Assembly: GCA_964057225.1 (NCBI GenBank)
Contig: OZ059896.1
Span: 9,424,001-9,488,000 of the forward strand
Length of the DNA: 64,000 bases
Source of the DNA: Auanema rhodensis
Lineage: Eukaryota > Nematoda > Chromadorea > Rhabditida > Rhabditidae
Direction: 5' to 3'
Shown here in pieces: positions 25,531 through 39,302 of the stretch (the first letter of the stretch is position 1; each line of letters begins with the position of its first letter). Under the pieces are notes generated by a model. It saw only the letters and a list, made by a program, of their open reading frames with translations. It was not told where the DNA came from and did not search any database. Made by a program: the position numbers and the translations under genes.

Positions 25531-26309
25531 TTTTTTTTGAAGGATTTTAGTCCAAAATCATTAGAGTACCGTGTCACTGTATGTTTTATCGATAAACTAC
25601 ACTTTTTCTATTGACCACTAGTTTGTTGGATCCCAATTGATCTGGCGCCATGTTTGCCAGTTTATCATAAGGTCTTGTGGTGTAGTGGTTATCACGTCTG
25701 CTTCACACGCAGAAGGTCGCCGGTTCGAACCCGGCCAAGACCTGTTCTTTTGAAGGATTTTAATCCAAAATCATTACAGTACCGTGTCACTGTATGTTTT
25801 ATCGATAAACTACACTTTTTCTATTGACCACTAGTTTGTTGGATCCCAATTGATCTGGCGCCATGTTTGCCAGTTTATCATAAGGTCTTGTGGTGTAGTG
25901 GTTATCACGTCTGCTTTACACGCAGAAGGTCGTCGGTTCGAACCCGGCCAAGACCTGTTCTTTTGAAGGATTTTAGTCCAAAATCATTAGAGTACCGTGT
26001 CACTGTATGTTTTATCGATAAACTACACTTTTTCTATTGACCACTAGTTTGTTGGAGCCCAATTGATCTGGCGCCATGTATGCTAGCACATCATAAGGTC
26101 TTGTGGTGTAGTGGTCATCACGTCTGCTTTACACGCAGAAGGTCGTCGGTTCGAACCCGGCCAAGACCTGTTCTTTTGAAGGATTTTAATCCAAAATCAT
26201 TACAGTACCGTGTCACTGTATGTTTTATCGATAAACTACACTTTTCCTATTGAGCACTAGTTTGTTGGAGCCCAATTGATCTGGCGCCATGTATGCTAGC
26301 ACATCATAA

Positions 26310-29300
26310 GGTCTTGTGGTGTAGTGGTTATCAAATCTGCTTCACACGCAGAAGGTCGCCGGTTCGAACCCGGCCAAGACCTGTTCTTTTGAAGGATTTT
26401 AGTCCAAAATCATTAGAGTACCGTGTCACTGTATGTTTTATCGATAAACTACATTTTTCCTATTGACCACTAGTTTGTTGGAGCCCAATTGATCTGGCGC
26501 CATGTATGCTAGCACATCATAAGGTCTTGTGGTGTAGTGGTTATCACGTCTGCTTCACACGCAGAAGGTCGCCGGTTCGAACCCGGCCAAGACCTGTTCT
26601 TTTGAAGGATTTTAATCCAAAATCATTAGAGTACCGTGTCACTGTATGTTTTATCGATAAACTACATTTTTCCTATTGACCACTAGTTTGTTGGAGCCCA
26701 ATTGATCTGGCGCCATGTATGCTAGCACATCATAAGGTCTTGTGGTGTAGTGGTTATCAAATCTGCTTCACACGCAGAAGGTCGCCGGTTCGAACCCGGC
26801 CAAGACCTGTTCTTTTGAAGGATTTTAGTCCAAAATCATTAGAGTACCGTGTCACTGTATGTTTTATCGATAAACTACATTTTTCCTATTGACCACTAGT
26901 TTGTTGGAGCCCAATTGATCTGGCGCCATGTATGCTAGCACATCATAAGGTCTTGTGGTGTAGTGGTTATCACGTCTGCTTCACACGCAGAAGGTCGCCG
27001 GTTCGAACCCGGCCAAGACCTGTTCTTTTGAAGGATTTTAATACAAAATCATTAGAGTACCGTGTCACTGTATGTTTTATCGATAAACTACATTTTTCCT
27101 ATTGACCACTAGTTTGTTGGAGCCCAATTGATCTGGCGCCATGTATGCTAGCACATCATAAGGTCTTGTGGTGTAGTGGTTATCACGTCTGCTTCACACG
27201 CAGAAGGTCGCCGGTTCGAACCCGGCCAAGACCTGTTCTTTTGAAGGATTTTAATCCAAAATCATTAGAGTACCGTGTCACTGTATGTTTTATCGATAAA
27301 CTACACTTTTCCTATTGAGCACTAGTTTGTTGGAGCCCAATTGATCTGGCGCCATTTATGCTAGCACATCATAAGGTCTTGTGGTGTAGTGGTTATCACG
27401 TCTGCTTTACACGCAGAAGGTCGTCGGTTCGAACCCGGCCAAGACCTGTTCTTTTGAAGGATTTTAGTCCAAAATCATTAGAGTACCGTGTCACTGTATG
27501 TTTTATCGATAAACTACACTTTTCCTATTGAGCACTAGTTTGTTGGAGCCCAATTGATCTGGCGCCATTTATGCTAGCACATCATAAGGTCTTGTGGTGT
27601 AGTGGTTATCACGTCTGCTTTACACGCAGAAGGTCGTCGGTTCGAACCCGGCCAAGACCTGTTCTTTTGAAGGATTTTAGTCCAAAATCATTAGAGTACC
27701 GTGTCACTGTATGTTTTATCGATAAACTACACTTTTCCTATTGAGCACTAGTTTGTTGGAGCCCAATTGATCTGGCGCCATTTATGCTAGCACATCATAA
27801 GGTCTTGTGGTGTAGTGGTTATCACGTCTGCTTTACACGCAGAAGGTCGTCGGTTCGAACCCGGCCAAGACCTGTTCTTTTGAAGGATTTTAGTCCAAAA
27901 TCATTAGAGTACCGTGTCACTGTATGTTTTATCGATAAACTACATTTTTCCTATTGACCACTAGTTTGTTGGAGCCCAATTGATCTGGCGCCATGTATGC
28001 TAGCACATCATAAGGTCTTGTGGTGTAGTGGTTATCAAATCTGCTTCACACGCAGAAGGTCGCCGGTTCGAACCCGGCCAAGACCTGTTCTTTTGAAGGA
28101 TTTTAGTCCAAAATCATTAGAGTACCGTGTCACTGTATGTTTTATCGATAAACTACATTTTTCCTATTGACCACTAGTTTGTTGGAGCCCAATTGATCTG
28201 GCGCCATGTATGCTAGCACATCATAAGGTCTTGTGGTGTAGTGGTTATCACGTCTGCTTCACACGCAGAAGGTCGCCGGTTCGAACCCGGCCAAGACCTG
28301 TTCTTTTGAAGGATTTTAATCCAAAATCATTAGAGTACCGTGTCACTGTATGTTTTATCGATAAACTACACTTTTCCTATTGAGCACTAGTTTGTTGGAG
28401 CCCAATTGATCTGGCGCCATTTATGCTAGCACATCATAAGGTCTTGTGGTGTAGTGGTTATCACGTCTGCTTTACACGCAGAAGGTCGTCGGTTCGAACC
28501 CGGCCAAGACCTGTTCTTTTGAAGGATTTTAGTCCAAAATCATTAGAGTACCGTGTCACTGTATGTTTTATCGATAAACTACACTTTTCCTATTGAGCAC
28601 TAGTTTGTTGGAGCCCAATTGATCTGGCGCCATTTATGCTAGCACATCATAAGGTCTTGTGGTGTAGTGGTTATCACGTCTGCTTTACACGCAGAAGGTC
28701 GTCGGTTCGAACCCGGCCAAGACCTGTTCTTTTGAAGGATTTTAGTCCAAAATCATTAGAGTACCGTGTCACTGTATGTTTTATCGATAAACTACACTTT
28801 TCCTATTGAGCACTAGTTTGTTGGAGCCCAATTGATCTGGCGCCATTTATGCTAGCACATCATAAGGTCTTGTGGTGTAGTGGTTATCACGTCTGCTTTA
28901 CACGCAGAAGGTCGTCGGTTCGAACCCGGCCAAGACCTGTTCTTTTGAAGGATTTTAGTCCAAAATCATTAGAGTACCGTGTCACTGTATGTTTTATCGA
29001 TAAACTACATTTTTCCTATTGACCACTAGTTTGTTGGAGCCCAATTGATCTGGCGCCATGTATGCTAGCACATCATAAGGTCTTGTGGTGTAGTGGTTAT
29101 CAAATCTGCTTCACACGCAGAAGGTCGCCGGTTCGAACCCGGCCAAGACCTGTTCTTTTGAAGGATTTTAGTCCAAAATCATTAGAGTACCGTGTCACTG
29201 TATGTTTTATCGATAAACTACATTTTTCCTATTGACCACTAGTTTGTTGGAGCCCAATTGATCTGGCGCCATGTATGCTAGCACATCATAAGGTCTTGTG

Positions 29301-30855
29301 GTGTAGTGGTTATCACGTCTGCTTCACACGCAGAAGGTCGCCGGTTCGAACCCGGCCAAGACCTGTTCTTTTGAAGGATTTTAGTCCAAAATCATTAGAG
29401 TACCGTGTCACTGTATGTTTTATCGATAAACTACACTTTTTCTATTGACCACTAGTTTGTTGGAGCCCAATTGATCTGGCGCCATGTATGCTAGCACATC
29501 ATAAGGTCTTGTGGTGTAGTGGTCATCACGTCTGCTTTACACGCAGAAGGTCGTCGGTTCGAACCCGGCCAAGACCTGTTCTTTTGAAGGATTTTAATCC
29601 AAAATCATTACAGTACCGTGTCACTCTATGTTTTATCGATAAACTACACTTTTCCTATTGAGCACTAGTTTGTTGGAGCCCAATTGATCTGGCGCCATGT
29701 ATGCTAGCACATCATAAGGTCTTGTGGTGTAGTGGTTATCAAATCTGCTTCACACGCAGAAGGTCGCCGGTTCGAACCCGGCCAAGACCTGTTCTTTTGA
29801 AGGATTTTAGTCCAAAATCATTAGAGTACCGTGTCACTGTATGTTTTATCGATAAACTACATTTTTCCTATTGACCACTAGTTTGTTGGAGCCCAATTGA
29901 TCTGGCGCCATGTATGCTAGCACATCATAAGGTCTTGTGGTGTAGTGGTTATCACGTCTGCTTCACACGCAGAAGGTCGCCGGTTCGAACCCGGCCAAGA
30001 CCTGTTCTTTTGAAGGATTTTAATCCAAAATCATTAGAGTACCGTGTCACTGTATGTTTTATCGATAAACTACACTTTTCCTATTGACCACTAGTTTGTT
30101 GGATCCCAATTGATCTGGCGCCATGTATGCTAGCACATCATAAGGTCTTGTGGTGTAGTGGTTATCACGTCTGCTTTACACGCAGAAGGTCGTCGGTTCG
30201 AACCCGGCCAAGACCTGTTCTTTTGAAGGATTTTAATCCAAAATCATTACAGTACCGTGTCACTGTATGTTTTATCGATAAACTACACTTTTCCTATTGA
30301 GCACTAGTTTGTTGGAGCCCAATTGATCTGGCGCCATGTATGCTAGCACATCATAAGGTCTTGTGGTGTAGTGGTTATCACGTCTGCTTTACACGCAGAA
30401 GGTCGTCGGTTCGAACCCGGCCAAGACCTGTTCTTTTGAAGGATTTTAGTCCAAAATCATTAGAGTACCGTGTCACTGTATGTTTTATCGATAAACTACA
30501 CTTTTTCTATTGATCACTAGTTTGTTGGATCCCAATTGATCTGGCGCCATGTTTGCCAGTTTATCATAAGGTCTTGTGGTGTAGTGGTTATCACGTCTGC
30601 TTCACACGCAGAAGGTCGCCGGTTCGAACCCGGCCAAGACCTGTTCTTTTGAAGGATTTTAATCCAAAATCATTACAGTACCGTGTCACTGTATGTTTTA
30701 TCGATAAACTACACTTTTCCTATTGACCACTAGATTGTTGGAGCCCAATTGATCTGGCGCCATGTATGCTAGCACATCATAAGGTCTTGTGGTGTAGTGG
30801 TTATCACGTCTGCTTTACACGCAGAAGGTCGTCGGTTCGAACCCGGCCAAGACCT
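26310..30855 (+). tRNA. tRNA-Val copies k123-k144 (22 genes), first arm of the 22-unit duplication
   Basis: Starts run from 26310 to 30783. CAC copies: 26310, 26523, 26736, 26949, 27162, 28014, 28227, 29079, 29292, 29718, 29931 and 30570; of these 26310, 26736, 28014, 29079 and 29718 have C25A/G26A. U20aC at 29505. Private marks AATACAAAATC (after 26949) and CACTCTATG (after 29505) recur 22 units later. Confidence 0.95.
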
Positions 30856-30995
30856 GTTCTTTTGAAGGATTTTAATCCAAAATCATTACAGTACCGTGTC
30901 ACTGTATGTTTTATCGATAAACTACACTTTTCCTATTGAGCACTAGTTTGTTGGAGCCCAATTGATCTGGCGCCATGTATGCTAGCACATCATAA

Positions 30996-33900
30996 GGTCT
31001 TGTGGTGTAGTGGTTATCAAATCTGCTTCACACGCAGAAGGTCGCCGGTTCGAACCCGGCCAAGACCTGTTCTTTTGAAGGATTTTAGTCCAAAATCATT
31101 AGAGTACCGTGTCACTGTATGTTTTATCGATAAACTACATTTTTCCTATTGACCACTAGTTTGTTGGAGCCCAATTGATCTGGCGCCATGTATGCTAGCA
31201 CATCATAAGGTCTTGTGGTGTAGTGGTTATCACGTCTGCTTCACACGCAGAAGGTCGCCGGTTCGAACCCGGCCAAGACCTGTTCTTTTGAAGGATTTTA
31301 ATCCAAAATCATTAGAGTACCGTGTCACTGTATGTTTTATCGATAAACTACATTTTTCCTATTGACCACTAGTTTGTTGGAGCCCAATTGATCTGGCGCC
31401 ATGTATGCTAGCACATCATAAGGTCTTGTGGTGTAGTGGTTATCAAATCTGCTTCACACGCAGAAGGTCGCCGGTTCGAACCCGGCCAAGACCTGTTCTT
31501 TTGAAGGATTTTAGTCCAAAATCATTAGAGTACCGTGTCACTGTATGTTTTATCGATAAACTACATTTTTCCTATTGACCACTAGTTTGTTGGAGCCCAA
31601 TTGATCTGGCGCCATGTATGCTAGCACATCATAAGGTCTTGTGGTGTAGTGGTTATCACGTCTGCTTCACACGCAGAAGGTCGCCGGTTCGAACCCGGCC
31701 AAGACCTGTTCTTTTGAAGGATTTTAATACAAAATCATTAGAGTACCGTGTCACTGTATGTTTTATCGATAAACTACATTTTTCCTATTGACCACTAGTT
31801 TGTTGGAGCCCAATTGATCTGGCGCCATGTATGCTAGCACATCATAAGGTCTTGTGGTGTAGTGGTTATCACGTCTGCTTCACACGCAGAAGGTCGCCGG
31901 TTCGAACCCGGCCAAGACCTGTTCTTTTGAAGGATTTTAATCCAAAATCATTAGAGTACCGTGTCACTGTATGTTTTATCGATAAACTACACTTTTCCTA
32001 TTGAGCACTAGTTTGTTGGAGCCCAATTGATCTGGCGCCATTTATGCTAGCACATCATAAGGTCTTGTGGTGTAGTGGTTATCACGTCTGCTTTACACGC
32101 AGAAGGTCGTCGGTTCGAACCCGGCCAAGACCTGTTCTTTTGAAGGATTTTAGTCCAAAATCATTAGAGTACCGTGTCACTGTATGTTTTATCGATAAAC
32201 TACACTTTTCCTATTGAGCACTAGTTTGTTGGAGCCCAATTGATCTGGCGCCATTTATGCTAGCACATCATAAGGTCTTGTGGTGTAGTGGTTATCACGT
32301 CTGCTTTACACGCAGAAGGTCGTCGGTTCGAACCCGGCCAAGACCTGTTCTTTTGAAGGATTTTAGTCCAAAATCATTAGAGTACCGTGTCACTGTATGT
32401 TTTATCGATAAACTACACTTTTCCTATTGAGCACTAGTTTGTTGGAGCCCAATTGATCTGGCGCCATTTATGCTAGCACATCATAAGGTCTTGTGGTGTA
32501 GTGGTTATCACGTCTGCTTTACACGCAGAAGGTCGTCGGTTCGAACCCGGCCAAGACCTGTTCTTTTGAAGGATTTTAGTCCAAAATCATTAGAGTACCG
32601 TGTCACTGTATGTTTTATCGATAAACTACATTTTTCCTATTGACCACTAGTTTGTTGGAGCCCAATTGATCTGGCGCCATGTATGCTAGCACATCATAAG
32701 GTCTTGTGGTGTAGTGGTTATCAAATCTGCTTCACACGCAGAAGGTCGCCGGTTCGAACCCGGCCAAGACCTGTTCTTTTGAAGGATTTTAGTCCAAAAT
32801 CATTAGAGTACCGTGTCACTGTATGTTTTATCGATAAACTACATTTTTCCTATTGACCACTAGTTTGTTGGAGCCCAATTGATCTGGCGCCATGTATGCT
32901 AGCACATCATAAGGTCTTGTGGTGTAGTGGTTATCACGTCTGCTTCACACGCAGAAGGTCGCCGGTTCGAACCCGGCCAAGACCTGTTCTTTTGAAGGAT
33001 TTTAATCCAAAATCATTAGAGTACCGTGTCACTGTATGTTTTATCGATAAACTACACTTTTCCTATTGAGCACTAGTTTGTTGGAGCCCAATTGATCTGG
33101 CGCCATTTATGCTAGCACATCATAAGGTCTTGTGGTGTAGTGGTTATCACGTCTGCTTTACACGCAGAAGGTCGTCGGTTCGAACCCGGCCAAGACCTGT
33201 TCTTTTGAAGGATTTTAGTCCAAAATCATTAGAGTACCGTGTCACTGTATGTTTTATCGATAAACTACACTTTTCCTATTGAGCACTAGTTTGTTGGAGC
33301 CCAATTGATCTGGCGCCATTTATGCTAGCACATCATAAGGTCTTGTGGTGTAGTGGTTATCACGTCTGCTTTACACGCAGAAGGTCGTCGGTTCGAACCC
33401 GGCCAAGACCTGTTCTTTTGAAGGATTTTAGTCCAAAATCATTAGAGTACCGTGTCACTGTATGTTTTATCGATAAACTACACTTTTCCTATTGAGCACT
33501 AGTTTGTTGGAGCCCAATTGATCTGGCGCCATTTATGCTAGCACATCATAAGGTCTTGTGGTGTAGTGGTTATCACGTCTGCTTTACACGCAGAAGGTCG
33601 TCGGTTCGAACCCGGCCAAGACCTGTTCTTTTGAAGGATTTTAGTCCAAAATCATTAGAGTACCGTGTCACTGTATGTTTTATCGATAAACTACATTTTT
33701 CCTATTGACCACTAGTTTGTTGGAGCCCAATTGATCTGGCGCCATGTATGCTAGCACATCATAAGGTCTTGTGGTGTAGTGGTTATCAAATCTGCTTCAC
33801 ACGCAGAAGGTCGCCGGTTCGAACCCGGCCAAGACCTGTTCTTTTGAAGGATTTTAGTCCAAAATCATTAGAGTACCGTGTCACTGTATGTTTTATCGAT

Positions 33901-35541
33901 AAACTACATTTTTCCTATTGACCACTAGTTTGTTGGAGCCCAATTGATCTGGCGCCATGTATGCTAGCACATCATAAGGTCTTGTGGTGTAGTGGTTATC
34001 ACGTCTGCTTCACACGCAGAAGGTCGCCGGTTCGAACCCGGCCAAGACCTGTTCTTTTGAAGGATTTTAGTCCAAAATCATTAGAGTACCGTGTCACTGT
34101 ATGTTTTATCGATAAACTACACTTTTTCTATTGACCACTAGTTTGTTGGAGCCCAATTGATCTGGCGCCATGTATGCTAGCACATCATAAGGTCTTGTGG
34201 TGTAGTGGTCATCACGTCTGCTTTACACGCAGAAGGTCGTCGGTTCGAACCCGGCCAAGACCTGTTCTTTTGAAGGATTTTAATCCAAAATCATTACAGT
34301 ACCGTGTCACTCTATGTTTTATCGATAAACTACACTTTTCCTATTGAGCACTAGTTTGTTGGAGCCCAATTGATCTGGCGCCATGTATGCTAGCACATCA
34401 TAAGGTCTTGTGGTGTAGTGGTTATCAAATCTGCTTCACACGCAGAAGGTCGCCGGTTCGAACCCGGCCAAGACCTGTTCTTTTGAAGGATTTTAGTCCA
34501 AAATCATTAGAGTACCGTGTCACTGTATGTTTTATCGATAAACTACATTTTTCCTATTGACCACTAGTTTGTTGGAGCCCAATTGATCTGGCGCCATGTA
34601 TGCTAGCACATCATAAGGTCTTGTGGTGTAGTGGTTATCACGTCTGCTTCACACGCAGAAGGTCGCCGGTTCGAACCCGGCCAAGACCTGTTCTTTTGAA
34701 GGATTTTAATCCAAAATCATTAGAGTACCGTGTCACTGTATGTTTTATCGATAAACTACACTTTTCCTATTGACCACTAGTTTGTTGGATCCCAATTGAT
34801 CTGGCGCCATGTATGCTAGCACATCATAAGGTCTTGTGGTGTAGTGGTTATCACGTCTGCTTTACACGCAGAAGGTCGTCGGTTCGAACCCGGCCAAGAC
34901 CTGTTCTTTTGAAGGATTTTAATCCAAAATCATTACAGTACCGTGTCACTGTATGTTTTATCGATAAACTACACTTTTCCTATTGAGCACTAGTTTGTTG
35001 GAGCCCAATTGATCTGGCGCCATGTATGCTAGCACATCATAAGGTCTTGTGGTGTAGTGGTTATCACGTCTGCTTTACACGCAGAAGGTCGTCGGTTCGA
35101 ACCCGGCCAAGACCTGTTCTTTTGAAGGATTTTAGTCCAAAATCATTAGAGTACCGTGTCACTGTATGTTTTATCGATAAACTACACTTTTTCTATTGAT
35201 CACTAGTTTGTTGGATCCCAATTGATCTGGCGCCATGTTTGCCAGTTTATCATAAGGTCTTGTGGTGTAGTGGTTATCACGTCTGCTTCACACGCAGAAG
35301 GTCGCCGGTTCGAACCCGGCCAAGACCTGTTCTTTTGAAGGATTTTAATCCAAAATCATTACAGTACCGTGTCACTGTATGTTTTATCGATAAACTACAC
35401 TTTTCCTATTGACCACTAGATTGTTGGAGCCCAATTGATCTGGCGCCATGTATGCTAGCACATCATAAGGTCTTGTGGTGTAGTGGTTATCACGTCTGCT
35501 TTACACGCAGAAGGTCGTCGGTTCGAACCCGGCCAAGACCT
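30996..35541 (+). tRNA. tRNA-Val copies k145-k166 (22 genes), second arm of the 22-unit duplication
   Basis: Starts run from 30996 to 35469. CAC copies: 30996, 31209, 31422, 31635, 31848, 32700, 32913, 33765, 33978, 34404, 34617 and 35256; C25A/G26A at 30996, 31422, 32700, 33765 and 34404. U20aC at 34191. The anticodon and variant order is identical to the preceding 22 copies. Confidence 0.95.
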
Positions 35542-37172
35542 GTTCTTTTGAAGGATTTTAGTCCAAAATCATTAGAGTACCGTGTCACTGTATGTTTTAT
35601 CGATAAACTACATTTTTCCTATTGACCACTAGTTTGTTGGAGCCCAATTGATCTGGCGCCATGTATGCTAGCACATCATAAGGTCTTGTGGTGTAGTGGT
35701 TATCACGTCTGCTTCACACGCAGAAGGTCGCCGGTTCGAACCCGGCCAAGACCTGTTCTTTTGAAGGATTTTAATCCAAAATCATTACAGTACCGTGTCA
35801 CTGTATGTTTTATCGATAAACTACACTTTTCCTATTGACCACTAGATTGTTGGAGCCCAATTGATCTGGCGCCATGTATGCTAGCACATCATAAGGTCTT
35901 GTGGTGTAGTGGTTATCACGTCTGCTTCACACGCAGAAGGTCGCCGGTTCGAACCCGGCCAAGACCTGTTCTTTTGAAGGATTTTAGTCCAAAATCATTA
36001 GAGTACCGTGTCACTGTATGTTTTATCGATAAACTACATTTTTCCTATTGACCACTAGTTTGTTGGAGCCCAATTGATCTGGCGCCATGTATGCTAGCAC
36101 ATCATAAGGTCTTGTGGTGTAGTGGTTATCACGTCTGCTTTACACGCAGAAGGTCGTCGGTTCGAACCCGGCCAAGACCTGTTCTTTTGAAGGATTTTAG
36201 TCCAAAATCATTAGAGTACCGTGTCACTGTATGTTTTATCGATAAACTACATTTTTCCTATTGACCACTAGTTTGTTGGAGCCCAATTGATCTGGCGCCA
36301 TGTATGCTAGCACATCATAAGGTCTTGTGGTGTAGTGGTTATCACGTCTGCTTCACACGCAGAAGGTCGCCGGTTCGAACCCGGCCAAGACCTGTTCTTT
36401 TGAAGGATTTTAATCCAAAATCATTAGAGTACCGTGTCACTGTATGTTTTATCGATAAACTACACTTTTCCTATTGACCACTAGATTGTTGGAGCCCAAT
36501 TGATCTGGCGCCATGTATGCTAGCACATCATAAGGTCTTGTGGTGTAGTGGTTATCACGTCTGCTTTACACGCAGAAGGTCGTCGGTTCGAACCCGGCCA
36601 AGACCTGTTCTTTTGAAGGATTTTAGTCCAAAATCATTAGAGTACCGTGTCACTGTATGTTTTATCGATAAACTACATTTTTCCTATTGACCACTAGTTT
36701 GTTGGAGCCCAATTGATCTGGCGCCATGTATGCTAGCACATCATAAGGTCTTGTGGTGTAGTGGTTATCACGTCTGCTTCACACGCAGAAGGTCGCCGGT
36801 TCGAACCCGGCCAAGACCTGTTCTTTTGAAGGATTTTAATCCAAAATCATTAGAGTACCGTGTCACTGTATGTTTTATCGATAAACTACACTTTTCCTAT
36901 TGACCACTAGATTGTTGGAGCCCAATTGATCTGGCGCCATGTATGCTAGCACATCATAAGGTCTTGTGGTGTAGTGGTTATCACGTCTGCTTTACACGCA
37001 GAAGGTCGTCGGTTCGAACCCGGCCAAGACCTGTTCTTTTGAAGGATTTTAGTCCAAAATCATTAGAGTACCGTGTCACTGTATGTTTTATCGATAAACT
37101 ACACTTTTCCTATTGAGCACTAGTTTGTTGGAGCCCAATTGATCTGGCGCCATGTATGCTAGCACATCATAA

Positions 37173-37245
37173 GGTCTTGTGGTGTAGTGGTTATCACGTC
37201 TGCTTTACACGCAGAAGGTCGCCGGTTCGAACCCGGCCAAGACCT
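37173..37245 (+). tRNA. tRNA-Val (UAC) with CAC-type T stem
   Basis: T34 is combined with C50, a combination otherwise seen only at 38877 and 39303. It looks like a crossover or conversion tract ending between bases 34 and 50. Confidence 0.9.
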
Positions 37246-37811
37246 GTTCTTTTGAAGGATTTTAGTCCAAAATCATTAGAGTACCGTGTCACTGTATGTT
37301 TTATCGATAAACTACATTTTTCCTATTGACCACTAGTTTGTTGGAGCCCAATTGATCTGGCGCCATGTATGCTAGCACATCATAAGGTCTTGTGGTGTAG
37401 TGGTTATCACGTCTGCTTCACACGCAGAAGGTCGCCGGTTCGAACCCGGCCAAGACCTGTTCTTTTGAAGGATTTTAATCCAAAATCATTAGAGTACCGT
37501 GTCACTGTATGTTTTATCGATAAACTACACTTTTCCTATTGACCACTAGATTGCTGGAGCCCAATTGATCTGGCGCCATGTATGCTAGCACATCATAAGG
37601 TCTTGTGGTGTAGTGGTTATCACGTCTGCTTTACACGCAGAAGGTCGTCGGTTCGAACCCGGCCAAGACCTGTTCTTTTGAAGGATTTTAGTCCAAAATC
37701 ATTAGAGTACCGTGTCACTGTATGTTTTATCGATAAACTACACTTTTCCTATTGACCACTAGTTTGTTGGAGCCCAATTGATCTGGCGCCATGTATGCTA
37801 GCACATCATAA

Positions 37812-37884
37812 GGTCTTGTGGTGTAGTGGTTATCACGTCTTCTTTACACGCAGAAGGTCGTCGGTTCGAACCCGGCCAAGACCT
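37812..37884 (+). tRNA. tRNA-Val (UAC) with G30T
   Basis: The anticodon-stem 5' strand is TCTTC, giving a U30-C40 mismatch next to the loop-closing pair. Repeated at 39942 as part of a 10-unit duplication. Confidence 0.87.
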
Positions 37885-38876
37885 GTTCTTTTGAAGGATT
37901 TTAGTCCAAAATCATTAGAGTACCGTGTCACTGTATGTTTTATCGATAAACTACACTTTTTCTATTGACCACTAGTTTGTTGGATCCCAATTGATCTGGC
38001 GCCATGTTTGCCAGTTTATCATAAGGTCTTGTGGTGTAGTGGTTATCACGTCTGCTTCACACGCAGAAGGTCGCCGGTTCGAACCCGGCCAAGACCTGTT
38101 CTTTTGAAGGATTTTAATCCAAAATCATTACAGTACCGTGTCACTGTATGTTTTATCGATAAACTACACTTTTCCTATTGACCACTAGATTGTTGGAGCC
38201 CAATTGATCTGGCGCCATGTATGCTAGCACATCATAAGGTCTTGTGGTGTAGTGGTTATCACGTCTGCTTCACACGCAGAAGGTCGCCGGTTCGAACCCG
38301 GCCAAGACCTGTTCTTTTGAAGGATTTTAGTCCAAAATCATTAGAGTACCGTGTCACTGTATGTTTTATCGATAAACTACACTTTTTCTATTGACCACTA
38401 GTTTGTTGGATCCCAATTGATCTGGCGCCATGTTAGCCAGTTTATCATAAGGTCTTGTGGTGTAGTGGTTATCACGTCTGCTTCACACGCAGAAGGTCGC
38501 CGGTTCGAACCCGGCCAAGACCTGTTCTTTTGAAGGATTTTAGTCCAAAATCATTAGAGTACCGTGTCACTGTATGTTTTATCGATAAACTACATTTTTC
38601 CTATTGACCACTAGTTTGCTGGAGCCCAATTGATCTGGCGCCATGTATGCTAGCACATCATAAGGTCTTGTGGTGTAGTGGTTATCACGTCTGCTTCACA
38701 CGCAGAAGGTCGCCGGTTCGAACCCGGCCAAGACCTGTTCTTTTGAAGGATTTTAATCCAAAATCATTAGAGTACCGTGTCACTGTATGTTTTATCGATA
38801 AACTACACTTTTCCTATTGACCACTAGTTTGTTGGATCCCAATTGATCTGGCGCCATGTATGCTAGCACATCATAA

Positions 38877-38949
38877 GGTCTTGTGGTGTAGTGGTTATCA
38901 CGTCTGCTTTACACGCAGAAGGTCGCCGGTTCGAACCCGGCCAAGACCT
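38877..38949 (+). tRNA. tRNA-Val (UAC) with CAC-type T stem, second
   Basis: T34 with C50. Its counterpart 10 units downstream (41007) has the normal T50, so the exchange postdates the duplication or was repaired in one arm. Confidence 0.9.
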
Positions 38950-39089
38950 GTTCTTTTGAAGGATTTTAGTCCAAAATCATTAGAGTACCGTGTCACTGTA
39001 TGTTTTATCGATAAACTACATTTTTCCTATTGACCACTAGTTTGTTGGAGCCCAATTGATCTGGCGCCATGTATGCTAGCACATCATAA

Positions 39090-39162
39090 GGTCTTGTGGT
39101 GTAGTGGTTATCACGTCTGCTTCACACGCAGAAGGTCGTCGGTTCGAACCCGGCCAAGACCT
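39090..39162 (+). tRNA. tRNA-Val (CAC) with UAC-type T stem
   Basis: C34 is combined with T50, the only such reciprocal recombinant among the 78 CAC copies. It lies directly between two opposite recombinants (38877 and 39303). Confidence 0.9.
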
Positions 39163-39302
39163 GTTCTTTTGAAGGATTTTAGTCCAAAATCATTAGAGTA
39201 CCGTGTCACTGTATGTTTTATCGATAAACTACACTTTTCCTATTGACCACTAGTTTGTTGGATCCCAATTGATCTGGCGCCATGTTAGCCAGTTTATCAT
39301 AA

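Larger units (their letters stand above)
24606..26169 (+). tRNA. tRNA-Val copies k115-k122 (8 genes)
   Basis: Starts run from 24606 to 26097. CAC copies start at 24606 (with C25A and G26A), 24819, 25032 and 25671. The U20aC copy starts at 26097. The order of copies k110-k116 resembles k118-k124, suggesting an 8-unit (1,704 bp) duplication. Confidence 0.94.
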
